Assembly: GCA_002070185.1 (NCBI GenBank)
Contig: MWCT01000001.1
Location: forward strand, 495,081 to 559,080
From: a candidate division BRC1 bacterium ADurb.Bin183
Lineage (GTDB): Bacteria > Sumerlaeota > Sumerlaeia > MWCT01
DNA length: 64,000 nt
Reading direction: 5' to 3'
Part shown: positions 24,211-33,941 of the stretch, piece by piece
How the letters are laid out: the number at the start of each line of letters is the position of its first letter
Numbering within the stretch: position 1 is the stretch's first letter
The notes under the pieces: generated by a model
Told to the model about the DNA's origin: nothing
The model's database searches: none
The model's input: the letters and a program-made list of their open reading frames with translations, nothing else
Made by a program: the position numbers and the translations under genes

Positions 24211-25728
24211 TTAAGAAGGTGTTTCAATGGCTTTATGGGAACTATCCCGCGTTTTATCTTTCGATACCGCGGCGGAAAATGCGTTTAAAAGAATGGAACG
24301 AATGATATCGTGGTCCTTGGCGTGGGCAAGAACAGTCACCCTATCCCATCCTTGAAGATTGGTTGCCCCTTTTGGAACTACAAGGTCTTTGCCTCGCGTT
24401 ATCAGAACAATCACCGAGCCGGCGGGCAGCCGCAAATCTGCGATGTCAGGACCGATAGCGCCTTGAGGATCCGGCATATCAACCACCATCAGATCAAAGT
24501 CGCTTTCCGCCAAAGTAAGAAGCTCCACGTTAAACAGAGGTATGGGACGCGCGGGCACGATGAGTTTGAGCAACCGCGCAAGCCAACCCAGAGAAGAGCC
24601 TTGTATGGCAATGGACAAAAGGACGGAGAAGAACACAAGGTTGAATATTTCTTGTCCAATGGGAAGCCCAGCCGCCGCAGGATAGGTGGCGAGGATGATT
24701 GGAACCGCGCCTCGAAGCCCCGCCCATGCGATAAATGTCTTGTTTTTCCATCCCAAACCCATGCCCGCCGTTCCCAACCAAACAGCAAATGGGCGCGCAA
24801 TCAAAGTCAAGATGAGGAACAATAAAATGCCATCTAACCAGATTTCCGACCACTGATGAGGAAAAACCTGCAGTCCCATCAACGCAAACATCCCGACGTT
24901 TGCGACGGTGGAAAGGGCGGAAGAAAAATTCTCAACCCCCTGTTTGTGAACGAATGGAAGGTTGCCCATCACATAGCCTGCGACAAACACAGACAGCATT
25001 CCGCTGACTTTGAGCAACTCGCTTAATCCGTATGTCAAAAGGATAATGCCCAATGAGAGAACATAATAGTGCCCGCGGTCTTTCGGTTGCAGACGATTGA
25101 ACAGCCACAAGGACACTCTGGCAAAAAGCCAGCCGAAAAAAGGCGCTGCCGCAAATCTCCAGATGAATAGAACGACCGTTGTGCGCCACGCTGATACACT
25201 GGATGTGATGCCCTCGATAACAGCAACCGTCAGGAGAATTGCCATCGGGTCGTTTGCGGCGCTTTCAATCTGAATTGTGGACGACAGCTTTGGCGGAAGA
25301 GGTTGCCGGCGAAGGATGGAGAAGATCGCCGCCGCATCGGTGGAAGAAATAATTGCGGCAAGCAGAAGGGCTTTATCAAGAGGCCATTTGAGAAACCCAT
25401 AAAGCACAACAAAAGTTGCCAAAGCCGTCAGGACAACGCCCCATGTGGCAAGACCGCCCGCCGGAAGAGCAACCGCATTGAAATCGGAGCGCTTGGTTGA
25501 AAACCCGCCTTGAAACAGAATAAAAACCAAGGCAAGGTTTGCAACCCTGTTGGTCAAATCAATATTATCAAAATGCCAAAGACCGAGAAAATCGCTGCCA
25601 AATAGAATCCCTGCGCTGAGCGCGATTAGAATAACCGGCACGCTCCAGCGTTCCAGCCAGACAGCCGCCAGAACAATCGCAATCAGCAAAAATGGTCCGA
25701 TAACATATAATACGCTTATCGTCCCCAA
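24211..25728 (-). CDS. CPA1-type K+(Na+)/H+ antiporter with TrkA-C domain (NhaP2/CvrA-like)
   Basis: A 505-residue inner-membrane cation/proton antiporter. About 12 membrane helices span residues 5-385. They include FILFQGGF, the SSTDAAAIFSILR helix, the ESAANDPMAILL motif with the Asn-Asp pair of electroneutral CPA1 transporters, and AWAGLRGAVPI. Residues 400-490 form a cytosolic TrkA-C-like domain (LPAGSVIVLITRGKDLVVP) that binds regulatory ligands. This architecture matches NhaP2/CvrA proteins that control cytoplasmic K+ and pH. Its gene converges with the esterase gene. Confidence 0.9.
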   Translation of the reverse strand: MGTISVLYVIGPFLLIAIVLAAVWLERWSVPVILIALSAGILFGSDFLGLWHFDNIDLTNRVANLALVFILFQGGFSTKRSDFNAVALPAGGLATWGVVLTALATFVVLYGFLKWPLDKALLLAAIISSTDAAAIFSILRRQPLPPKLSSTIQIESAANDPMAILLTVAVIEGITSSVSAWRTTVVLFIWRFAAAPFFGWLFARVSLWLFNRLQPKDRGHYYVLSLGIILLTYGLSELLKVSGMLSVFVAGYVMGNLPFVHKQGVENFSSALSTVANVGMFALMGLQVFPHQWSEIWLDGILLFLILTLIARPFAVWLGTAGMGLGWKNKTFIAWAGLRGAVPIILATYPAAAGLPIGQEIFNLVFFSVLLSIAIQGSSLGWLARLLKLIVPARPIPLFNVELLTLAESDFDLMVVDMPDPQGAIGPDIADLRLPAGSVIVLITRGKDLVVPKGATNLQGWDRVTVLAHAKDHDIIRSILLNAFSAAVSKDKTRDSSHKAIETPS

Positions 25729-25799
25729 AATAATTTCCTTTATATATTAACTTGATTCATAATCCGACCGCGCAAAACCGCGCCTTTATCGCCGAATTT

Positions 25800-26144
25800 T
25801 TAACTTCCCAAAAATACCGTTTTGCGGGTTGGGCGCGGAGCCTTGACTATCATGAAGCGCAGCGGCTCAGAACTTTCGTTATACCAGCAGTGGACGATGT
25901 CTTTTGGACTTTCCACAAGCGTGTCGGCGGCGACCTCCTGCTTCTCGTTGCCAATTTCGACGATGCCTTTTCCGCTCAACACATAGAACGCTACATCCAC
26001 AGGCGTTATGTGGCGTTTGAGCGATTGCCCGGGCATAAGCGTAATCACAGTAATCATCGCATCTGGCGTGTTGTAAATATTCCGAGCGTCCACATTGTGG
26101 GCATTTTCCATGATTTTGACGTCGTTTAGATTCCTTGTTATCAT
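25800..26144 (-). CDS. Small cupin-domain protein
   Basis: A 114-residue single-domain cupin. Motif 1 is reduced (TLMPGQSLKRHITPVDVAFYVLSG, with one His and no clear Glu), and motif 2 contains PKDIVHCWYNESSE with one His. The metal site may therefore be incomplete. GGAGACGGTG next to the ATG at 26144 sets the start, although the frame is open 89 codons further. It has no partner gene that reveals the ligand. It could be a sugar isomerase-like or sensor cupin. Confidence 0.8.
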   Translation of the reverse strand: MITRNLNDVKIMENAHNVDARNIYNTPDAMITVITLMPGQSLKRHITPVDVAFYVLSGKGIVEIGNEKQEVAADTLVESPKDIVHCWYNESSEPLRFMIVKAPRPTRKTVFLGS

Positions 26145-26458
26145 CACCGTCTCCTTTTTTGTTTTTGAACGATAATATCGCTCAGCGAAAAATACTTTGT
26201 GCGGCGGTTTTTTAATATCCAGAGTTTTGTGAATCACATGCGCCGTCTCAAGCTCCGTGTCAAGTTTTACATTCTGCTGGTTATCGGGTTCGATACTTCC
26301 GCGCCTGCTCAATATCACTTCTGCTTGATTCCAAAATCGGCGCTTGTTAAGCATCCTTAATCCAATGGCAAAGCAAAAAGGATGAAAAAAAACGCGATTG
26401 CGCCCCCTCATCGCTCGCCAATGGAACTTGGCTCACAAGGGATAAATTAGTTAAATAC
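26145..26458. other. Intergenic region between cupin and radical SAM genes
   Basis: About 310 bp between divergent genes. The cupin frame stays open through most of it, but its translation resembles no family and the ribosome binding site lies at the downstream ATG. I see no RNA gene or clear hairpin. Promoters for both flanking genes presumably lie here; I could not pick out convincing boxes. Confidence 0.5.
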
Positions 26459-27739
26459 ATGCCGCGCGCTTTGCTCGTCAATCCTTGGATTTACGATTTT
26501 GCCGCCTTTGATATGTGGGCGGCGCCTCTCGGTATTTTGTCCATCGGCGCGCTCCTGAAAAAGGCGGGATGGGAGGTTTTCTTTATTGACTGCACAAACC
26601 GCCGCCATCCTGCGTTAGCGGAGAGAGCCGCAAAGGAAAAACCATTTCACACCGGTCAATATCACGCCCAAGAAATTCCAAAGCCGGAGGCGCTGGCGTG
26701 GGTTCCGCGCCGTTACAAACGCTATGGAATCCCCGAAGAAGTCTTCCTTGCTGACCTGCAAAAACTCCCCGCGCCGGATGAGATTCTTGTCACGTCGCGC
26801 ATGACATACTGGTATCCCGGCGTTCAGCGGGCGATTGAAATTTTGCGAGATATTTTTCCGCAGTCGCCGATTTATCTTGGCGGGACGTATGCATCGCTCT
26901 GTCCTGAACATGCGCAAGCGGTGTGCAAGCCGGATTATTTAGTCTGCGGTGAGGCGGACTTTGTAGATGAAATGGACAGCCTGCCTTTTCCGGCATGGGA
27001 TCTGCTGCCAAGCGCAAAGGCGCTGCCGATTGAGACCTCGCGGGGTTGCCCTTTTTCTTGCGCCTATTGCGCATCGGGTCGGTTATTCAGCGGCTATCGC
27101 AAAAAAACGCCGATGCGCGTTGTGGATGAAATCGAATACGCCCTGTTCGAACTGGGCGCGGAGGATTTTGCCTTCACGGATGACGCCCTCCTTTTGGATG
27201 CCCCGCATCATTTTGAAAAGATCGCTGATGAATTTTTGCGGCGCGGGCTGCAAGCCCGATTCCACACGCCAAATAGTGTTTTCAGCAGCGCCATTTCGCC
27301 GAGTGTGGCGGAAAAAATGCGCGCTATGAATTTTCAGACCATTCGGTTGAGCCTTGAAACAACAAACGCGGAACGGCTTCGCGCCATGAATCGCAAAATG
27401 TTTCCGCCGCACTTTGAGACGGCGATGAAAAACTTGCGGGCGGCGGGATTTGGGCGCAAAGAAATCGGCGCGTATATTATGGCTGGGATGCCCGGTCAGG
27501 ACGCGGACGAAACGCTGGAAGCGATTGAATTTGCCAAAGCCTGCGGGGCGCGCCCGCATCTGGCGGAATATTCGCCCATCCCCGGCACGCGCGCCTTTTT
27601 TGAAGCCGCCGCTATCTCGCGCCTTGATATTCGAAGCGAGCCGCTTTTACATAATAATTCCATATTCTATTTGCTCGGAGGCGCCATAGACATGGCAGCA
27701 ATGGAGGAATTGAAACGCGTCTGCGCAATGAACGATTAA
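26459..27739 (+). CDS. B12-binding-type radical SAM protein
   Basis: A 426-residue radical SAM enzyme. The N-terminal 150 residues resemble a cobalamin-binding domain (LLVNPWIYDFAAFDMWAAP, then LGGTYASLCPEHA), although the base-off His motif is not obvious. The radical SAM core follows with the cluster motif CPFSCAYC near residue 198 and the downstream IRLSLETT and GAYIMAGMPGQ strands typical of Elp3/MiaB-like folds. Substrate is unknown; a methyl- or methylthio-transfer role is possible. A rather short insertion between domains and a C-terminal alpha-helical tail are present. No good ribosome binding site is seen. Confidence 0.87.
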   Translation: MPRALLVNPWIYDFAAFDMWAAPLGILSIGALLKKAGWEVFFIDCTNRRHPALAERAAKEKPFHTGQYHAQEIPKPEALAWVPRRYKRYGIPEEVFLADLQKLPAPDEILVTSRMTYWYPGVQRAIEILRDIFPQSPIYLGGTYASLCPEHAQAVCKPDYLVCGEADFVDEMDSLPFPAWDLLPSAKALPIETSRGCPFSCAYCASGRLFSGYRKKTPMRVVDEIEYALFELGAEDFAFTDDALLLDAPHHFEKIADEFLRRGLQARFHTPNSVFSSAISPSVAEKMRAMNFQTIRLSLETTNAERLRAMNRKMFPPHFETAMKNLRAAGFGRKEIGAYIMAGMPGQDADETLEAIEFAKACGARPHLAEYSPIPGTRAFFEAAAISRLDIRSEPLLHNNSIFYLLGGAIDMAAMEELKRVCAMND

Positions 27740-27752
27740 AGGCGGCGCGCTT

Positions 27753-29072
27753 TTATCGTTTCAGATATTTTTCATACCATGCATTATTCTCCGCGCGCAT
27801 GGTTTCCGGAACCTCATGCTCGGCATCGGGGTCAATGAAGAGCTTCTTCGGAACGTCATTGGGGATGCGGTTGATCGCTACGATGCCATTGAGCGGCGGG
27901 CAGACGGGGTCTTGCGCTCCCACGCATACAAGCGTCGGCGCCTTTATTTCCGGGGCAAGAATCGCGATATCAATGTAGGAAAGGGTTTTCCTCACCGCAA
28001 CGCCTATGTCCTCGCGCTCGGAATATTTTTTGAATGCCGAACCCGAGCCGAGCGTTGAAAGAAGAATGAAGTCGGGGAAATTTGTGATATAAGGAACATT
28101 GGAGCAGACGCAGGCGATTCTTTTATCGAGCGCCCCCAGCGCAAGCGCAAACGCGCCCCCTTGGCTGCCGCCCTCGGCGCCGATTTTTTTGACATCCACC
28201 TCCGGGCGGCTGGCGAGGAAATCCACCCCGCGCACGCAGTCCATATAAGCGGCGCGGTAGTAATAATCCTCCGCGATGTCAATATTCCACAAATGATGTT
28301 CAATCGGCGTCTTGAAGAAATCCTTGGAAGGACCGTGGTTTTTGGGATTGACCGAGAGCGTGATGAAACCCTTGTCGGTTCTATCAACGGGCGGTTCCTC
28401 CGCGCCCCATCCCGGCATAATTTGAATGGCGGGATATTTTTTGCCCGAGGCTTCCGGGCTCATCGGATCAACATCATTCGGGACGAAATACCAGCAGATG
28501 ATGGGGAGATTCCAATAGGAGTTCAGCGTGACTTTGTAGAGGTGTCCAGTGGCAGAATTCTTTTCCGGCACTGGTTCGATTTTGGCATCCATAGGGGCGC
28601 GCGCGAGTTTTTCTAACGCCTTTCGCCAGTAGGTTTTGAAATCATCCGGGCGCTTGAGAAGCGGCGAGCCTTTGTAATCAAGGGCGCGTCCTTTAGGCAG
28701 ATAGACGGCGTGCCACTCAGCCATTTTAACGATAACGCCATCCGCCTCGGCGCGCTCCACGCGAACGCCGAGGATGTCCTTGTGTCCGCGTGTGGGGAGT
28801 TCCGAACGGTAAGACTCGCGCGACGATATTTTTTCGGTTTTAAGCAGAATTTCTTTTTTATCGAAAGCATAAAATGTGATTATGATTTTGCCGTTGAAGT
28901 TCCCGCCGGCGGGCAGGGGCTCAATCTCAATAGACGGAATGCCGCCTTCGAGCGCGGGTCTAAAATCAATCTTCACAGGCTCGCCCTCCTTGACTCTTCT
29001 TGCCTGCAGGCTGGCGCAGAAAAAAAGCAGGCATGAAAGTAAAATAAATGATTTTGGGAAATGTTTTTTCAT
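27753..29072 (-). CDS. Secreted acetyl xylan esterase-like protein (AXE1/CE7-type)
   Basis: A 439-residue exported serine esterase. After a signal peptide (to about residue 24) there is a beta-rich N-terminal domain, then an alpha/beta-hydrolase with the CE7-like nucleophile elbow GGSQGG (S303), acid Asp in GAQDPVCPP (about 385) and His in DAEHEVPE (about 416). IMPGWGAEEP marks the oxyanion region, close to the RGQG region of CE7 enzymes. It probably deacetylates short xylo-oligosaccharides outside the cytoplasm. It converges with the radical SAM gene. Confidence 0.87.
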   Translation of the reverse strand: MKKHFPKSFILLSCLLFFCASLQARRVKEGEPVKIDFRPALEGGIPSIEIEPLPAGGNFNGKIIITFYAFDKKEILLKTEKISSRESYRSELPTRGHKDILGVRVERAEADGVIVKMAEWHAVYLPKGRALDYKGSPLLKRPDDFKTYWRKALEKLARAPMDAKIEPVPEKNSATGHLYKVTLNSYWNLPIICWYFVPNDVDPMSPEASGKKYPAIQIMPGWGAEEPPVDRTDKGFITLSVNPKNHGPSKDFFKTPIEHHLWNIDIAEDYYYRAAYMDCVRGVDFLASRPEVDVKKIGAEGGSQGGAFALALGALDKRIACVCSNVPYITNFPDFILLSTLGSGSAFKKYSEREDIGVAVRKTLSYIDIAILAPEIKAPTLVCVGAQDPVCPPLNGIVAINRIPNDVPKKLFIDPDAEHEVPETMRAENNAWYEKYLKR

Positions 29073-29131
29073 GGTCGGCTCGCCATTAATTTTATTGAGG
29101 ACAAGGCGGACAAAATAAACGAGGCGGATAA

Positions 29132-30241
29132 TTATTTGGGGCGTGAATGTTTTACTTCCTCGTTAAGTTCTTTATAAAAATCGGTCAGGGCGCGGAGTTT
29201 GTTTTCCTGAAATTCCTTTTCGCGCGCCTTGCGGATTTGCTCATGAAATTCCTGTTCCTGAATATTCAATTGTTTTGTGATTTCATCTTTTTTCATCTTT
29301 TTGATTTTTGGCGTGAATGCGGGCTTTTCGCAGATTGCAATAATCGCCTCGCGAACCTGCTCCCTGTTGAACGGTTTTTTCAGCAGGGGATTGCCGGTTA
29401 TTTTAAGGGCGACATCCAAATCGGAGGTGGAGACGGTCGCGCTCATGAATAGGATTTCTGTATCCTGCAGGTTTTGATTCAGCTTTATGATTTTACACAG
29501 CTGAAAGCCGTCCAGCTTGGGCATACGGATATCAAGAAGGATTATGTCCGGCTCGTAATTGACAATCTTCGAAAGGGCGTCTATTGGATTCGATGTGGCG
29601 ATTGTTTCAAACAACCAATTGTCTTCCGTTTTTGAGGAAAGGGCGGCTTCAATAAAGTCAAGCGTCGCCAAATCATCATCAATAACCATGATGCGGACAG
29701 TTTGTTTAGGGCGCGGTCTGGGCGAAATGGGAGGCATGGAAATCGGCTCCCGTTTATGAGCTGCGGGCGTTGGCGCCGGCTCGGGCTGCGGTTTTTCCCG
29801 CAGCTGCGGAGGTTTTTTGACAACAACTTTTAAGGCATCGAGCGAAAATTTCTTTTTGACTGGCGCCATGGGATGTTTTTCAAAATGGAAATCAATGTTT
29901 TTCAAAAGGCGTAGCGGGTCGAATGGTTTTTGCAAAAATAAATCGCAACCGAGCATGTATCCTTTTTTGATGTCTTCCGGCGAGTGGGAAGAAGTCAGAA
30001 AATAAATCGGCGTCTGACGGAACTGCGGATTTCGACGTATGGCAGCGCAGGTGTCAAAACCATCCATGAGCGGCATCATGACATCAAGGATGATAAAGTC
30101 CGGCTCGAATCGTTCGATTTTTTCAAGGGCATCGAGCCCGTTGTGCGCCTCCACGACTTCATATTTGGGCTCCAGAGCCTGCCGTATGATGGCGATGACA
30201 TCTGGCTCATCGTCAACTATCATAACTCTCCATTTTGACAT
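29132..30241 (-). CDS. Tandem response-regulator receiver protein
   Basis: A 369-residue signalling protein with two receiver domains and no DNA-binding domain. The first REC (about 5-120) has acidic pocket D10/D11, phospho-acceptor D53 in ILDVMMP and K104 in LQKPFDP. A Pro-rich linker (about 135-185) leads to the second REC (about 188-305) with LLDIRMPKLDG and LLKKPFNR. The C-terminal tail is a charged helix, possibly a coiled coil. It probably works in a phosphorelay or by protein contacts; a similar REC module is fused to the kinase at 37376. GAGGGG precedes the start. Confidence 0.92.
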   Translation of the reverse strand: MSKWRVMIVDDEPDVIAIIRQALEPKYEVVEAHNGLDALEKIERFEPDFIILDVMMPLMDGFDTCAAIRRNPQFRQTPIYFLTSSHSPEDIKKGYMLGCDLFLQKPFDPLRLLKNIDFHFEKHPMAPVKKKFSLDALKVVVKKPPQLREKPQPEPAPTPAAHKREPISMPPISPRPRPKQTVRIMVIDDDLATLDFIEAALSSKTEDNWLFETIATSNPIDALSKIVNYEPDIILLDIRMPKLDGFQLCKIIKLNQNLQDTEILFMSATVSTSDLDVALKITGNPLLKKPFNREQVREAIIAICEKPAFTPKIKKMKKDEITKQLNIQEQEFHEQIRKAREKEFQENKLRALTDFYKELNEEVKHSRPK

Positions 30242-30362
30242 TGCGCCCCTCTTGAAAACAAATATGTGTAAATTACTTTTCGCATGCGCTCATACGCAAT
30301 AAAAATATGCAATGCTCTTTTGATGGCATGAACCATTGCTCGATTGGCTCTGATTTCACAAA

Positions 30363-31160
30363 TTACACCAAACGGCAAGCGGAGCCGAAAAAAGATTCCG
30401 TGTGACCGTTGTCCAGCCGCAAGACGAGCGCCCCGCTATCCGCAAGGTCAACCACCATTCCCTCCACCTCTCGATTGCCGGCGCACAGCCTGACGCGCTG
30501 CCCCACCATACAAGAATCGCGCTTCCATCTACGCACAATTTCGTCCTTGCGTCCCTTTTGATAAAGAAAATAACAATCCTCGAACGACCGCATCACCGCG
30601 CCAAGCAGCGGCAGACGGGGCACAATCCGGTTCGTTTCGATGAGGAGCGATGTGGCGGGCTCGCCCTTTATCCCGCTAAACGCCGGTGTCCGCTGGTTCA
30701 CATTCAAACCGACCCCGACGATGATGCCCGTCTCGCCTCGGTGGGTCTTTGTCAATTCGGTCAAGATTCCGCAAACCTTTTTTCCGTTCAGCAAAACATC
30801 ATTTGGCCATTTGACTTCAGGGAAGAGCCCCAAATGACGGCGGAGCGCGTCGCAAACAGCCAGCGCGGTTGTGATGGTCACAAAATAAATCTCCGCCTCT
30901 TTTTGTCCGGGCAAAAGAACAAACGAAAATAAGAGCGCCTGCCCCTTTGGAGAAATCCAAGAACGTCCCTCGCGTCCGCGTCCTGTTTTCTGAAAATTTG
31001 TCGCGACTAAAATCCCGCCGCGACCCGTCTTGCGGAAAATCTCCGCCGCGGCGTTCTGTGTGGATTCCGTCTCCGGCAGATAATGAACCTCCCAGCGGAT
31101 TAACTCCGAGGGAAGCGATGCAATGATGCCTTTTTTTGATAAACGATTCATGGTTTTCAC
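30363..31160 (-). CDS. birA: Biotin-[acetyl-CoA-carboxylase] ligase, group I BirA
   Basis: Attaches biotin to the carboxyl carrier protein of acetyl-CoA carboxylase via biotinyl-AMP. The 265 residues contain the ligase motifs TESTQNAA, TGRGREGRSW (biotinyl-AMP loop) and VKWPNDVLLNGKKVCGIL, followed by the SH3-like C-terminal domain. There is no N-terminal HTH, so it lacks the repressor function of group II BirA. The GTG at 31160 overlaps the TGA of the upstream gene, indicating coupling; ATG at 31151 is an alternative. Confidence 0.93.
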   Translation of the reverse strand: MKTMNRLSKKGIIASLPSELIRWEVHYLPETESTQNAAAEIFRKTGRGGILVATNFQKTGRGREGRSWISPKGQALLFSFVLLPGQKEAEIYFVTITTALAVCDALRRHLGLFPEVKWPNDVLLNGKKVCGILTELTKTHRGETGIIVGVGLNVNQRTPAFSGIKGEPATSLLIETNRIVPRLPLLGAVMRSFEDCYFLYQKGRKDEIVRRWKRDSCMVGQRVRLCAGNREVEGMVVDLADSGALVLRLDNGHTESFFGSACRLV

Positions 31161-31741
31161 CGCAGGTTTTTTATGGCGTCCAACACACTCGGCGTTATGA
31201 TAGTGTTCTCATCAAGGATGAGAGATTCGCGATTGGTAAAAACATCTTTCAAATCCTGCAAGGCAACCACCTTGCGCGCCGTCATGTTTGGAAGGCGCAG
31301 ATGCCGCGCCTCAATCTGCCGCACCTTTTCCAGACGCGCGGCGTATTTGCCGCCGAGAAAATCCGTTTCCAGCCAAACACGCGCAATCTCCGCGGCAAGG
31401 AGCGTTCCGATTAACTTCCCGCCGAGGCATAAAACATTTGTATTGGAATGCTGGCGGGCAAGCGAGGCGCAAACGGTATCGAAGCAAACGGCGGCGGAAA
31501 CGCCATAGAGCATGTTGGCGATGGCAGCAGAAGGGTATCCCGCGCCGTCAATCAGGATAGCGCGATCCGCCCTGCCTTCCGAAACGGCAAGCGCCGCCGG
31601 ATATATGAAATCGGGATAATCCACCGCGTCCGCGCTGTTTGTGCCGAAGTCTTGAACCTCGTGCCCTTTATCCATCACGAACTTCTTCACAGCGCATTTA
31701 GTTTCAAACCCCGCATGATCGCATCCCATTGCGATTTTCAT
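31157..31741 (-). CDS. RpiB/LacAB-family sugar-phosphate isomerase homologue lacking the catalytic Cys
   Basis: A 194-residue RpiB-fold protein. It keeps the phosphate-binding GCDHAGFE and the ring-opening region RQHSNTNVL with His98, and the acid VDYPD. The base position, Cys66 in E. coli RpiB, reads D65 in AILIDGAGYP. This Asp variant occurs in a distinct RpiB-like subfamily whose substrate is uncertain, so ribose-5-phosphate isomerase activity should not be assumed. A 45-residue C-terminal extension is present. CAAGGAGG fixes the ATG at 31741; the long upstream frame is spurious. It overlaps birA by 4 bp. Confidence 0.85.
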   Translation of the reverse strand: MKIAMGCDHAGFETKCAVKKFVMDKGHEVQDFGTNSADAVDYPDFIYPAALAVSEGRADRAILIDGAGYPSAAIANMLYGVSAAVCFDTVCASLARQHSNTNVLCLGGKLIGTLLAAEIARVWLETDFLGGKYAARLEKVRQIEARHLRLPNMTARKVVALQDLKDVFTNRESLILDENTIITPSVLDAIKNLR

Positions 31742-32029
31742 AAAAAACCTCCTTGTGATTTCATCAAGTATTAAAAATTCCAGCAAAACAACAATCGCGT
31801 GAAGCTTATAAATTTTGTATCTCTCCTTATGCAACAACTTTTCTTCTTTCCCCATCAGGGCGCATCTGATGTTAGGCATGGCGTCCGAAGCGTTTGCCGC
31901 GCCGGTTGTTTTACTCGCCCGCAAAAATTTCGATTGCGGCGGAGAGTCGGGTGTAATATTCACTTTGACCCATTAAGTTATGTTTTATGCAATGCCGAAT
32001 TTTTGCTTCGAGTAAATGAAATGATCGGT

Positions 32030-33940
32030 ATGTGCGGTCTTTGCGGTATTATCCTGAATGACGAAAGCAAACTGGCATCGCCCGATGAAATCCGGACGGT
32101 CAATCAACTCCTCCATCATCGCAATCTCGATGAAGAAGGATACCACATCAAAGGCAACGTCGCCTTCGGGCACAAGCGTCTCTCCATCTTTGAGGGCTCC
32201 GCTGAAAAGCAGCCCATCACAAATGAGGACGGCGCCTGCGTTATTATCTTCAATGGCGAAATCTATAATTTTATGGAAATCCGCGAGAACCTCATCAAAA
32301 AAGGGCATACATTCAAAACCAAATCCGATACTGAGGTCGTTCTTCATTTATATGAAGATGCGGGCGAAGCTTGCGTGGACTTTCTGCGCGGCATGTTCGC
32401 ATTTGCCATCTGGGACGAATCGAAAAAACAATGCTTCATCGCCCGCGATCGCATCGGCAAAAAGCCGCTCTATTACGCCCTCCTACCCGACCGATTCATC
32501 TTCGCCTCAGAGATGAAGGCGCTCATAGCTGTGCCCGGCGTCCCGCGCGAAATAGACCTCGAAGCCTTGCATTACTACCTTTCGTTCCAATACGTCCCCG
32601 CGCCGCATTGCATCTTCAAGTCCATCAAAAAGCTTGAGGCGGGACACACCCTCCTATATAAAAATGGCGATATCCAAACGCGCAGATACTGGGATCTGCC
32701 TTACATCCCCAAGTTAAAAATCACCGAAGAGGAGGCGCTCAAACGCACGGACGCCCTCATTGATGAAGCCGTCCGCATCCGCCTCACCAGCGAGGCGCCG
32801 CTTGGTTGCTTCCTTTCCGGCGGTGTGGATTCATCCGCTGTGGTCGCCTACATGCGCCGCCACATCGCAGGCGAACTCAAAACATTCTCCATCGGGTTTG
32901 AGGAAAAATCGCACAATGAATTGCCCTATGCGCGTCAGGTGGCGCAGCTCTTTGAAACCAATCATCAAGATTTCATCGTCAAGCCGGACGCCGTTGACGT
33001 CCTGCCGAAATTGGTCTGGTATTTTGACGAGCCTTATGCCGATTCATCCGCCCTGCCGACTTATTACCTTTCGAAAATGACCCGCCAGTATGCGGCTGTT
33101 GCGCTAAATGGCGACGGCGGCGATGAATCATTCATAGGATATTCGCGTTATTTAGGTCTGCCCCAGTTGCGAAAATATATGGCAATCCCCAAAATCCTCC
33201 GCATAGCGGCGCAGCCATTCGCCTCTGCCCTTTTCAAGATGCTGCCAAATAGCGCGCTCTTTGAAAAACTTTTTTACGCCAACACTTTCTCGCTCTATGA
33301 TGAAGGACGGCTTTATCTCCAGATGATGACCATCTTCCGCGATTACCAAAAAGAGGCAATGTATGGCGATAAGATGAAACCGATGGCAATGGCGGACGCG
33401 TATCAATTCCCGCTCCAATATTATTACGACAATCTTGCCGAGGTTCCCGTCGAGCGCAAGGTTCGCTCGGATATTATGACTTATCTGCCCGGAGCGCTCC
33501 TGCCGAAAGTTGACCGCACCGCTATGGCGAACAACCTTGAAGGGCGCTCGCCGTTCCTCGATCAAAAGGTTATGGAATACGCCGCGCAGCTGCCGATTGA
33601 AATCCGCTTTGGCAATGGCGCGCTCAAATATCACCTGAAAAAAGTTCTGGCTCCGATGCTGCCGCACGACATCCTCTGGCGCAAAAAACAAGGATTCGGC
33701 GTGCCGGTTGGCGAATGGTTCAAAAAAGATTTATACAAAATGGCAAAGGATATTTTACTCTCGGAAAAGGCGCGCGGGCGCGGTTATCTCAAACTGAAAT
33801 ATGTCTCAAAAATCTTGGAAGACCATCGCGCAGGAACGCAAAATCATCACCACCGCCTTTGGGCGCTCCTCTGCCTTGAACTCTGGTTCATGACATTTTA
33901 TGACAGAAGCGATATCTCATTAGGGCATATTACACTATAG
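32030..33940 (+). CDS. Asparagine synthase-like glutamine amidotransferase (AsnB family)
   Basis: A 636-residue cytosolic protein with an N-terminal class II glutaminase and a C-terminal ATP-pyrophosphatase synthetase domain. Starting at 32030 makes Cys the second residue (MCGLCGI), the glutaminase nucleophile; FNGEIYN and SDTEVV supply further glutaminase residues. The usual HRGPDD is HRNLDEE here. SGGVDSSA is the PP-loop, and ALNGDGGDE and LEGRSPFLD follow. The next gene is a glycosyltransferase 1 bp away, so it may amidate a sugar or polymer precursor rather than free aspartate. The window also has asnA for asparagine. Confidence 0.9.
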   Translation: MCGLCGIILNDESKLASPDEIRTVNQLLHHRNLDEEGYHIKGNVAFGHKRLSIFEGSAEKQPITNEDGACVIIFNGEIYNFMEIRENLIKKGHTFKTKSDTEVVLHLYEDAGEACVDFLRGMFAFAIWDESKKQCFIARDRIGKKPLYYALLPDRFIFASEMKALIAVPGVPREIDLEALHYYLSFQYVPAPHCIFKSIKKLEAGHTLLYKNGDIQTRRYWDLPYIPKLKITEEEALKRTDALIDEAVRIRLTSEAPLGCFLSGGVDSSAVVAYMRRHIAGELKTFSIGFEEKSHNELPYARQVAQLFETNHQDFIVKPDAVDVLPKLVWYFDEPYADSSALPTYYLSKMTRQYAAVALNGDGGDESFIGYSRYLGLPQLRKYMAIPKILRIAAQPFASALFKMLPNSALFEKLFYANTFSLYDEGRLYLQMMTIFRDYQKEAMYGDKMKPMAMADAYQFPLQYYYDNLAEVPVERKVRSDIMTYLPGALLPKVDRTAMANNLEGRSPFLDQKVMEYAAQLPIEIRFGNGALKYHLKKVLAPMLPHDILWRKKQGFGVPVGEWFKKDLYKMAKDILLSEKARGRGYLKLKYVSKILEDHRAGTQNHHHRLWALLCLELWFMTFYDRSDISLGHITL

Positions 33941-33941
33941 C

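Noticed and set aside
26145..26411. Cupin gene extended by 89 codons upstream
   Set aside because: The extension resembles nothing and the ribosome binding site lies at 26144.
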